Positions 1 to 5,560 of a DNA stretch of 7,355 bases are shown here, in pieces. How positions within the stretch are numbered: position 1 is the first letter of the stretch; each line of letters begins with the position of its first letter. A model generated the notes under the pieces. It saw only the letters and a program-made list of their open reading frames with translations. It did no database searches and was not told where the DNA came from. The translations under genes were made by a program, and so were the position numbers. Source of the stretch: CAZRHH01 sp964599885 (GTDB lineage Bacteria > Chloroflexota > Dehalococcoidia > DSTF01 > JACRBR01); the NCBI GenBank assembly GCA_964599885.1, contig CAZRHH010000117.1:1-7355 (forward strand). The letters are read 5' to 3'.

Positions 1-127
1 CGGCCCTGACACTGGCTCCGCAGGCGATCTCGATGGCCGCGGCGCGCTCAGCGTGTGGCCGGCAGTGGCGCTCTTCGTCGCCGCCATGGGCCTCGCCGGC
101 GCCCGCTTCGCCCTGAAGCGCGCGTAG
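1..127 (+). CDS. C-terminal end of a sortase-anchored surface protein (partial)
   Basis: Only the last 41 full codons are in the window, read in the frame starting at base 2 and ending at TAG 125-127; the gene enters from the left edge. The residues begin with GPDTGSAG. A short polar linker, a hydrophobic stretch of about 20 residues (from LSVWPAVALF onward) and a basic end (ALKRA) follow. This is the three-part layout of a cell-wall sorting signal: pentapeptide, membrane helix, positive tail. The same GPDTGSxG motif ends the protein at 1360-2925, so both are probably substrates of the sortases at 3639-6262. Its N-terminal function cannot be seen. A strong hairpin terminator follows 25 bases after the stop. 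The tail layout is seen directly; sortase anchoring is inferred, because the first motif residue is Gly and not the usual Leu. Confidence 0.75.
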   Translation, partial: GPDTGSAGDLDGRGALSVWPAVALFVAAMGLAGARFALKRA

Positions 128-152
128 GCGGCAGCTCCTGAATTCGCAGCCC

Positions 153-180
153 AAAGGGCCGGTCGCAAGACCGGCCCTTT
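153..180 (+). terminator. Hairpin terminator after the first surface protein gene
   Basis: A perfect 12-bp inverted repeat (aaagggccggtc, 153-164, pairing with 169-180) encloses a GCAA tetraloop at 165-168, a stable GNRA loop. The right arm ends in TTT, followed by cgcttg. Its place 25 bases after the TAG at 127 fits intrinsic termination of the upstream gene. The A-run on the left arm could also make it work for transcripts arriving from the right. Confidence 0.85.
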
Positions 181-225
181 CGCTTGTGTGGGCATGTCCC
201 CGCTCTCTTCCCGCCCGCCAGCGGC

Positions 226-242
226 CCCCGCTTGCCGGGCCC
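226..242 (+). repeat. Degenerate REP hairpin downstream of the RAYT
   Basis: These 17 bases are identical to 521-537, the core of the REP inside the RAYT (arms ggccc/gggcc around a GCTTGC loop). The GTAG head is missing here; the preceding bases read cagcgg. It lies about 40 bases beyond the original end of the minus-strand transposase gene, where REP copies normally flank a RAYT. Confidence 0.6.
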
Positions 243-281
243 TGCCCACCTCACGACGACCGCTCGGTCTCGCGCCGGTGC

Positions 282-782
282 TCAGCCCGGTGCGGTCTGA
301 TCCAGGTACGCGTGGTCGTGATCGGCCCGCTGCGGATTCTCGACGATGTATCGCCGGAATCACGCCAGCTCGCGGTCATTGCGCACGTATCGTTCGTAGT
401 AGCTGCGTTGCCAAACCGGCCCGGAACGCCCCACCGACCTGTTTACAGCGATGGCCGAAAGCGACTTGAAGGCTCGCACCATTTGTGGAAGAGTCGCCTG
501 CTTGTCTACCGCGGTAGGGGCCCCGCTTGCCGGGCCCCGGTCGAAGGCTGCCTCCGGATCAAGCACCCACAACACGCCATGAACGTGATCAGGCATCACG
601 ACGAATTCGTCCGTCTCGCACAGCGGAAAGCGTTGGTCGAGCGCCAACCATGCCGCGCGTACGGCCGCGCCGGCGCCCTCGGCTCCGAATAACGGCTCGC
701 GGCCACGCGTCACGATCGTGATGAAATAGGCGCCGGGAGTGGCGTAGTCGTGGGAATCATGGCGTGCGGGTTTGCGTTCCAT
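282..782 (-). pseudogene. REP-associated tyrosine transposase (RAYT), disrupted by an in-frame TGA
   Basis: This is a member of the IS200/IS605-like TnpA_REP family, single-strand DNA transposases that act on REP hairpins. From ATG 782-780 the protein opens with the typical MERKPARHDSHDY..PGAYFITIVT. It carries the HUH metal-binding motif in VVMPDHVHGVLW (His66, His68), a VRAFKSL segment (residues 102-108), and the catalytic-tyrosine region WQRSYYERYVRN (Tyr128/129). Translation stops at TGA 362-360 after NDRELA (140 residues). In the same frame the next 25 codons still read FRRYIVENPQR.., the conserved family C-terminus, before a second TGA at 284-282. A nonsense change in a once longer gene is therefore likely. 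The truncated product keeps the catalytic residues, so residual activity cannot be excluded. In-frame upstream codons to 908 exist, but the family N-terminus favours 782. A REP hairpin lies inside the gene, encoding residues about 81-90. Confidence 0.8.
512..541 (+). repeat. GTAG-headed REP hairpin inside the RAYT reading frame
   Basis: The element has a GTAG head (514-517) and a 7-bp perfect stem (ggggccc 517-523 with gggcccc 532-538) around an 8-base loop. GTAG directly 5' of a hairpin is the known layout of REPs recognised by RAYTs. Bases 514-538 match the reverse complement of 860-884 at 24 of 25 positions. The outer ends (CGGTAGGG, CCCCGGT) also match the hairpin near 6971-7001. Confidence 0.8.
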
Positions 783-859
783 TGCCTGAATATTCCCGAT
801 GGCGTGGTTTCCGCCAACCGACGCACCGGTGCATGTAAAGCGCGCAGCGGCGTTTCGAC

Positions 860-884
860 GGGGCCCAGCAAGCGGGGCCCCTAC
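860..884 (-). repeat. GTAG-headed REP hairpin upstream of the RAYT, inverted
   Basis: Read on the minus strand this starts GTAGGGGCCCC and matches 514-538 except for one base in the loop-proximal region (T for C). It lies about 80 bases upstream of the RAYT start, in the opposite orientation to the copies at 226-242 and 512-541. The transposase gene is thus bracketed by inverted REPs, as is usual for RAYT loci. Confidence 0.8.
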
Positions 885-1347
885 CAGTGTGTGGGGTGGA
901 AGACCCATCTGTGCGGGCGGACAGTGACCCCCAGCTTCATACTAACCATAACGAATAGCACGCGCCCCCAGCTCTCGTCCTCCAGCACTTAACATCCGCC
1001 AGACCACGGGAAACTCCCTATAAAAAATCACGATCCCGGCGGTTAACCTTTTGCCTTGGCGAAGCGTTCTACGGCTGGCACCTCGCCGCGGCGAGCGCCG
1101 CAGACGGTTCGTGACCCCGCACGGATGCGGTGTACCTATGCCTTCGTTGGAGGACAGGAGGGAGGGCAGAAGCCAAATCGGTGGACCACTCGGGCGGCAC
1201 GGCGCGTCTGCGTCGCGATCACTCGGCCGAGGGCGACGCACACAAGCTCGCCGAACGAACCCGCCGCGGTGGCAACAGCCAGACAAGCACAATCGCATAC
1301 GGAAGTAAGGCATGGGTGACTCGAGTAGAGCCCCAAGCATCCCAATC
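885..1347. other. Gene-free leader region upstream of the large surface protein gene
   Basis: I see no reading frame with family-like content here, on either strand. An AT-rich patch at 1019-1032 contains TATAAA (1019-1024), a possible -10 box, but no recognisable -35 lies at 16-18 bases. I looked for a cyclic-di-GMP (GEMM) riboswitch, a tRNA and CRISPR-like repeats and found none. The stretch probably holds the promoter and 5' untranslated leader of the gene at 1360. Confidence 0.5.
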
Positions 1348-1354
1348 AGGAGGA
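1348..1354 (+). promoter_or_regulatory. Strong ribosome binding site that fixes a TTG start
   Basis: AGGAGGA is a near-perfect Shine-Dalgarno, five bases before TTG 1360-1362. The in-frame ATG at 1312 has no comparable site and would place a polar segment ahead of the signal peptide, so TTG is the better start. Confidence 0.85.
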
Positions 1355-1359
1355 TCAAG

Positions 1360-2925
1360 TTGAAGAACATCGGAATCTTGGCGATTGCCTCGCTGGTAGC
1401 CCTCGTACTGGGCGTCAGCAGCTTCGCCACACCAACGGCTCACGCCGACGTCGAAGGCAGCGTTGCCATCGGCTGTGAGTTCCTTGCGGGCGCCATCGAT
1501 GGCGACATCACCGACGAGGACGTGACCTCGACGGCGGACTTTCTCGCCGCGTGCGATGGCATTAGCTCGACGGGCGACAACCTTCAGACCGGCGCGACGG
1601 TTGTGCCGCCAGAGCCGGCGCTGGTCGAGACCCTCGGCGAGGCGGAGACGCTCGCTGACACGCTCGGCGACGAAGACGGCGAGCTCGAAGTCGCCGACTT
1701 CGAGGACGTCGACCTTGACGGCAACCAGATCCGGGCATTCGGTAACACCGGCATCACGACGTCGCTCTACATCTTCGCGTTCGTGGACGACGCCGGCGAC
1801 GTGACATTCGACGCTGAGGCAGGTCTGAGCGTTGCACCGTTCGCTGACGAAGTCTGCGGCGTCGGAGACGGCGACACGGACTGCGACGCGGCATCGGCTC
1901 CGGCGACTCGCGACGGTGTTGTCGTCGCGACCGTGACGGCGGCGGCTGGCGCGGACGAGGAAGACGAGCTTGATGTCACCATCATCCAGGAAGGTGACGA
2001 CGACACGAGCGAGACGATCCTTGTCACCGGCCCGGGCAATGAAGTGAACCTGACGCTCGTCGAGGACGTCGTTCAGGCGAGCGCGACGAGCGCTGTCTTC
2101 GGCGACTGCACGGACGAGAACGAACTCGACGTGACGGACAGCGCTGCGCTGAGTAACCCCAACTCGACGGTGGGCATCGCGGTCGTCACCGACAACGACG
2201 ATGTCGTGCTGACCCGCGTGGCTGTTGGCTTCGACACCGACGACGACGACATCGCCGACATCGGCGAGACCACCGGCGTCAGTGTTGACGGTGGCACGTC
2301 GGGTACTGCCGCCTTCGCGGTCATCTGCGGTGGCACGGACCTCGGCGAGGCCGAGATCACCGCTTCCATCAACATTGGTGGCACGAACGAGGACGAGTCG
2401 ACCGCAACGGTCACCGTCGTCGGCGGTCCCCAGACTGTTGCGCTTACTGTTGCGCCGGCGATCATCGCCTGCGACGGCACCCAGACCTCGACCGTCACCG
2501 CGACGGTCACGGACTCCGAAGGCAACAACGTTGCTGACGGTACCGATGTTGAATTTAGCGTCGTTGCGCTCGGCACGGCGAACCCGATCACGGTCAACAC
2601 GGTCGATGGTGTGGCCAGCAGCACGATCACGCCGCTCTCCGGCGCGACGGCTGGTGTCACCGTTGTCGTGACGGCCGGTGACGACGACGACAGCGCCCAG
2701 TCCTCCGTCCGCGTGGACTGCGCGCTCCCGATCCCGCCGACGCCGGGTGGCCCTGTTGCTACCCCGACGCGCACCGGCACGATCGGTGGCCCCGATACCG
2801 GTAGCGGTGGCTACATCGGTCAGGACAGCTCTGCTGGCTTCCCCACGTGGACGCTGGTTGCGCTGGCCCTCGGCTCGATCGCCCTCGTTGGCGGTGGCCT
2901 GGTTACGCGCCGCGTAAGCAAGTAA
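1360..2925 (+). CDS. Secreted acidic surface protein with Ig-like domain and GPDTG sorting-type tail
   Basis: The product has 521 residues. A signal peptide covers residues 1-29 (KN, a hydrophobic core, then PTAHA, with cleavage before DVEG). The mature chain is rich in Asp, Glu, Thr and Val, with predicted beta-strand character and acidic runs such as DTDDDD, so it is probably a stack of beta-sandwich modules. Residues about 367-454 (QTVALTVAPAIIACDG.. to ..SVRVDC) resemble a Big-1/invasin-type Ig domain. Eight Cys (39, 65, 166, 175, 250, 323, 371, 454) could form disulfides; Cys371 and Cys454 bracket the Ig-like domain. A Pro/Thr linker leads to GPDTGSGG (from 477), a hydrophobic helix (about 497-515) and the tail TRRVSK. 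It is therefore likely exported and anchored by a neighbouring sortase. The exact role (adhesin, surface-layer component, stalk) cannot be told. A terminator follows at 2961. The TTG start is chosen for the strong RBS and clean signal peptide. Confidence 0.85.
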   Translation: MKNIGILAIASLVALVLGVSSFATPTAHADVEGSVAIGCEFLAGAIDGDITDEDVTSTADFLAACDGISSTGDNLQTGATVVPPEPALVETLGEAETLADTLGDEDGELEVADFEDVDLDGNQIRAFGNTGITTSLYIFAFVDDAGDVTFDAEAGLSVAPFADEVCGVGDGDTDCDAASAPATRDGVVVATVTAAAGADEEDELDVTIIQEGDDDTSETILVTGPGNEVNLTLVEDVVQASATSAVFGDCTDENELDVTDSAALSNPNSTVGIAVVTDNDDVVLTRVAVGFDTDDDDIADIGETTGVSVDGGTSGTAAFAVICGGTDLGEAEITASINIGGTNEDESTATVTVVGGPQTVALTVAPAIIACDGTQTSTVTATVTDSEGNNVADGTDVEFSVVALGTANPITVNTVDGVASSTITPLSGATAGVTVVVTAGDDDDSAQSSVRVDCALPIPPTPGGPVATPTRTGTIGGPDTGSGGYIGQDSSAGFPTWTLVALALGSIALVGGGLVTRRVSK

Positions 2926-2960
2926 CCACGCGCCCTCGGGCGTAAGGTACGTCCGAACCC

Positions 2961-2999
2961 GGAGGGCCGTCTGCAAGGAAGCAGGCGGCCCTCCTCTTT
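2961..2999 (+). terminator. Rho-independent terminator of the surface protein gene
   Basis: A 14-bp stem (2961-2974 with 2981-2994) contains one G-U wobble and encloses the loop aaggaa. It is followed by tcttt. It begins 35 bases after the stop codon at 2925. Confidence 0.88.
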
Positions 3000-3117
3000 G
3001 TCAGAGGGCAGTGGGAAGTGAGATGTGAGGGGTGGGGGCAGGAGACGAACCGATGCAGGAGGAACCCGTAGTCCGGCCCGTTCGTACTAGCAACGAACGA
3101 CAACCGGCTCACGAACC

Positions 3118-3141
3118 GTAGCGGCACAGCGTGCTGTGCCG
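3118..3141 (+). repeat. GTAG-headed REP-like hairpin
   Basis: A GTAG head (3118-3121) is followed directly by a perfect 9-bp inverted repeat, cggcacagc (3122-3130) with gctgtgccg (3133-3141), separated by GT. The stem is unrelated to the REPs around the RAYT but the layout is the same. No T-run follows, so it is a poor terminator candidate. Confidence 0.65.
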
Positions 3142-3304
3142 AACGTCGGCAGTACACACCGCATCGAAGCGAAGAAAAAGCGGGTGCAGGGCGCAGCGCC
3201 TGCCGGCCCATGCACAACAAGAGTGGGGTGTCCGCAGATCACTCCTCCAACACAAGAAAGCAGCGGATGCGACAGCAGACGCTGCGCAACGCCGAATGGA
3301 AGAC
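3141..3304 (+). repeat. Direct repeat, copy 1 of about 150 bp
   Basis: This copy shares ordered blocks with 3354-3500: gaacgtcgg at the start, an identical 30-bp block (3177-3206 = 3383-3412), a looser block around cagatcactc, and an identical 50-bp block (3255-3304 = 3451-3500). The 30-bp block contains a GC-rich palindrome (ggcgc a gcgcc). The blocks are perfectly kept while spacers differ in length and sequence. Frames through the copy give low-complexity peptides, so it looks non-coding. Confidence 0.8.
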
Positions 3305-3330
3305 AGAAGCCGGAAGGTCACCGAAGAGGC

Positions 3331-3354
3331 GCGTGCAGGGCGCGGCGCCGAATG
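3331..3354 (+). repeat. Collapsed third copy of the direct repeat
   Basis: Between the two full copies, gtgcagggcgc (3333-3343) from the 30-bp block is nearly fused to cgccgaatg (3346-3354) from the end of the 50-bp block. This looks like an internal deletion derivative of the same unit. The match is short, so chance is possible. Confidence 0.45.
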
Positions 3355-3500
3355 AACGTCGGAAGCTTGGAGGATCAACCCGAAAGCGGGTGCAGGGCGC
3401 AGCGCCTGCCGGGGGTCTGGGGGTGTCCCCCAGATCACTCACTCATATTGAGAAAGCAGCGGATGCGACAGCAGACGCTGCGCAACGCCGAATGGAAGAC
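3354..3500 (+). repeat. Direct repeat, copy 2, with an added hairpin
   Basis: It has the same block order as 3141-3304. In this copy the spacer forms a perfect 8-bp hairpin (tctggggg 3416-3423, loop tgt, cccccaga 3427-3434); in copy 1 the equivalent site is degraded. It ends 138 bases before the first sortase gene and lies in its likely leader. A mobile or dispersed repeat and a transcribed structured leader are both possible. Confidence 0.8.
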
Positions 3501-3638
3501 GAAACGAAGTAAGGACAACCCCTACGGCGATGGCCCCGCAAATATGGCAAACTATCGGGCGAACGAAGGGTGGCGGCGGAATCAGCCGAAGCGCAGGCAT
3601 CCAGGCCGAAGCGCAACGGCCGGAGTGAGGAATCACAC

Positions 3639-4448
3639 ATGAACGGACCAACAGAAGACGGCGGCATCCTCGAACGGCTGCGCGCGAACGAAACGCTGCG
3701 CAAGCTGACGGGTGGCCGCCCCGACATCGCGATCTTCGGGCTGCCGGTGCTGATCCTCGGGCTGATCGTCGCAGCCGTGGTCGGCATCACCGTGGCGAGC
3801 GGCAGCGGCGATGGCGACGAAAACGTGAGCGGCGACAACACGCCCTCCGCCACCAGGACGAAGGCCGCCGCGGCGACCGAGACGCCCGGCGCCAATGCCG
3901 GCCTCAAGACGCCGATCGCCGTCAGCCCCGGCAGCGAGCTGACGCTGGCCGACCTGGCGCTTCGCGGCGCCGGCGAACCAGCGCGTGGCGAGTTCACCGG
4001 CGAGCGCATCATCATCCCGAAAATCGGCATCGATGCGCCCTTCACGTACAGGACCGTGCCGACCAGCGGCCAGATGCCCAACCCCAATAGCTGGAACGAC
4101 GTCGCGTATTACGACTTCAGCCAGTTCCCGGGTCTCGGCGGTCTGCCGAACGCCGGTGGCAACGTCGTCGTCGCCGGCCACGTCGACTACATCAACCACG
4201 GCCCGGCGGTATTCTGGGACCTGCACACGCTGGCCGTCGGCGACCGCGTGCAGATTCGGATGGCCGATGGCACGATGGTCGAGTACGCGATCGAGTTCAA
4301 CAAGCACATCACGGCTGGCGACGCCGACTGGACCGCGATCGTCGCCGGCACCGCCGACGAATCGATCACGCTGATCACTTGCAGCGGTGAGTTCGAGGCG
4401 GGGCACTACAACAACCGCCAGGTCGTCTGGGGCCGGCGCGTCGTCTGA
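3639..4448 (+). CDS. Class F-like sortase, first of three
   Basis: The product is a 269-residue membrane-anchored transpeptidase of the sortase family. It would cut a sorting motif in exported proteins and join them to a cell-surface nucleophile. Residues 1-30 are a polar cytosolic segment, 31-52 a membrane helix, and 55-120 a Gly/Asp/Thr/Pro-rich spacer. The sortase barrel starts at ERIIIPKIGIDAP (122-134). Catalytic residues are visible: His181 in VVAGHVDYINHGPAVF, Cys248 in SITLITCSG, and Arg260 in HYNNRQVV. The GHVD and TCSG contexts resemble class F sortases more than A-E. The start ATG 3639 has gtgagg eight bases upstream; an in-frame ATG at 3570 has no site and adds a charged extension. 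The next sortase begins 133 bases after its stop, with no clear terminator between them, so co-transcription is plausible. Confidence 0.9.
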   Translation: MNGPTEDGGILERLRANETLRKLTGGRPDIAIFGLPVLILGLIVAAVVGITVASGSGDGDENVSGDNTPSATRTKAAAATETPGANAGLKTPIAVSPGSELTLADLALRGAGEPARGEFTGERIIIPKIGIDAPFTYRTVPTSGQMPNPNSWNDVAYYDFSQFPGLGGLPNAGGNVVVAGHVDYINHGPAVFWDLHTLAVGDRVQIRMADGTMVEYAIEFNKHITAGDADWTAIVAGTADESITLITCSGEFEAGHYNNRQVVWGRRVV

Positions 4449-4581
4449 TGGAACGTCTGATCGGGCGCCGGTTGTGCGAGCTTGGCCGCGCGATAGGCGA
4501 ATGCCCGATGGTGGCGCTCTTAGCGGTTGCCGTACACCTTCTGTCGGACGGCGACAGTGATACGTGGGTAGAGGGGGAATG

Positions 4582-5412
4582 ATGCCGGCTGTGGAATCCG
4601 TTCAAACGCTCTGGCGCAACGCCAGCCCGCTGAAGCGCGCGCTACTCGTCGCCGCGCCAGCGGGCATCGCCGCGCTCGCGGCTGTCGGCATCACGTTCGC
4701 CGCTGTCGCTGGCGGCGACGGCGGCGACGGTGCACAGGCCGTTGCCGAGAGTCCCACGGCCAAGCCCACATCTACGCAGACAAGTGTCCCGACCGCCTCC
4801 GTCGAAGACGTCCTTCGCTACTTCGCCGCCGTCCTGCCCACGGCGACGTCCGTCCCGGCGACCGGCGGCGGGGGTGGAGGCGGAGGCGGTGGTGGTGGTG
4901 GCGGCGGGTCGGTCCGCGCCTACGTGCCGCAGCCCGCGCTCTCCGGCCCCGGCCCGATCGTCGGCACCGATATCTCGCTCGTCATCCCCAAACTCGGCAT
5001 GAACACCCGCGTCAACTCGCGCACGATCGGCCAGAATGGCCAGATGGGCGACCCGTCGGGCGCCTGGATGGTGCTCTGGTACGACTTCTCGGCGTGGCCG
5101 GGACTCGGCGGCTATCCGGGCACCGGTAACTCGAACGCCGTCTTCGCGGGGCACGTCGACTACATCCGCGTCGGGCCGGCCGTCTTCTACGGCATCAAGA
5201 GTCTCGTGCCAGGCGATCAGGTCACGATCAACAGCGCCAACGGTCCAGTCACGTACGCCATCCAGTGGAGCCAGCAGGCGGGCCCGAACCAGGACTTCAC
5301 GCCGTTTGTGCAGCAGACGGGGCAGGACGTGATCACGCTGGTGACGTGCATCGGCGCCTTCAGCGGCGGGCATTACAACAGCCGGCTCGTCGTGCGGGGT
5401 GTGCGCATCTGA
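4582..5412 (+). CDS. Class F-like sortase with polyglycine linker, second of three
   Basis: The product has 276 residues and the same layout as its neighbours. Residues 20-43 form a membrane helix and 50-94 a Pro/Thr/Ala-rich spacer. An uninterrupted run of 15 Gly (95-109) precedes the catalytic barrel, which starts at SLVIPKLGMNT (132-142). Catalytic residues are His191 in VFAGHVDYIRVGPAVF, Cys256 in ITLVTCIGAF, and Arg268 in HYNSRLVV. It differs from its neighbours at the residue after the Cys (Ile, not Ser). Of several start codons (GTG 4564, ATG 4579, ATG 4582, GTG 4591), ATG 4582 is best spaced from AGAGG at 4570-4574; ATG 4579 is also possible. It is clearly a paralogue of the genes on both sides but well diverged, so it may serve a different substrate or acceptor. 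Confidence 0.9.
   Translation: MPAVESVQTLWRNASPLKRALLVAAPAGIAALAAVGITFAAVAGGDGGDGAQAVAESPTAKPTSTQTSVPTASVEDVLRYFAAVLPTATSVPATGGGGGGGGGGGGGGGSVRAYVPQPALSGPGPIVGTDISLVIPKLGMNTRVNSRTIGQNGQMGDPSGAWMVLWYDFSAWPGLGGYPGTGNSNAVFAGHVDYIRVGPAVFYGIKSLVPGDQVTINSANGPVTYAIQWSQQAGPNQDFTPFVQQTGQDVITLVTCIGAFSGGHYNSRLVVRGVRI
4864..4908 (+). repeat. (GGN)15 trinucleotide tract encoding 15 glycines
   Basis: Fifteen consecutive Gly codons lie in the sortase linker, with mixed third bases but including four GGT in a row. It is a flexible spacer between the membrane stalk and the enzyme. Length changes by slippage would stay in frame when whole codons are gained or lost. Confidence 0.9.
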
Positions 5413-5416
5413 TACG

Positions 5417-5433
5417 GCTGGCGGCCGGCCAGC
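5417..5433 (+). other. Hairpin just after the second sortase, possible weak terminator
   Basis: A 6-bp perfect stem (gctggc 5417-5422 with gccagc 5428-5433) has a five-base loop; outer tacg/cgta bases can extend it with a bulge. It begins four bases after the stop codon. No T-run follows, so termination is uncertain. It could also protect the mRNA end or attenuate read-through into the third sortase. Confidence 0.35.
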
Positions 5434-5497
5434 GTTCGTATACTGAGAGAGCGACTATTCATCGCGCCGCATGCCCCTCGTTCGGGAAGCGATGCGA

Positions 5498-5525
5498 CGA
5501 ATCACCATTCACGAATCACCAGTCG
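5498..5525 (+). repeat. Degenerate heptamer tandem repeat (4 units)
   Basis: Four seven-base units run head to tail: cgaatca, ccattca, cgaatca, ccagtcg. Within this, acgaatcacca occurs twice (5497-5507 and 5511-5521). Such heptamer arrays are typically intergenic. Its presence just before 5561 argues that the in-frame ATGs at 5471 and 5492 are not the start of the third sortase. Confidence 0.6.
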
Positions 5526-5560
5526 TTCGGCTTCGAGATAGAGGCGCGGGAACCCAACAC

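Noticed and set aside
1036..1320. Cyclic-di-GMP riboswitch in the surface protein leader
   Set aside because: Short resemblances only; the conserved GEMM core and tetraloop-receptor pieces are not present in order.
1219..2976. A 585-codon open frame on the minus strand, opposite the surface protein
   Set aside because: It is Arg/Asp/Val-rich with no recognisable domain and mirrors the GAC/GTC-rich codons of the plus-strand gene, which has a signal peptide, strong RBS and sorting tail.
3368..3380. Ribosome site (ggaggatcaa) like that before the surface protein
   Set aside because: No start codon or plausible reading frame follows; the ten-base match to 1349-1358 is probably chance.
3141..3500. 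CRISPR array
   Set aside because: Only two full copies with long unequal units, no short repeat/spacer periodicity and no cas genes.
3136..3642. Plus-strand 168-codon frame across the direct repeats
   Set aside because: Its composition follows the DNA repeat blocks, the same blocks are read in other frames by neighbouring ORFs, and it has no RBS or domain.
4642..5373. Long minus-strand frame opposite the second sortase (similar ones oppose the first and third)
   Set aside because: These are GC-rich antisense shadows; the plus-strand frames carry sortase catalytic motifs.
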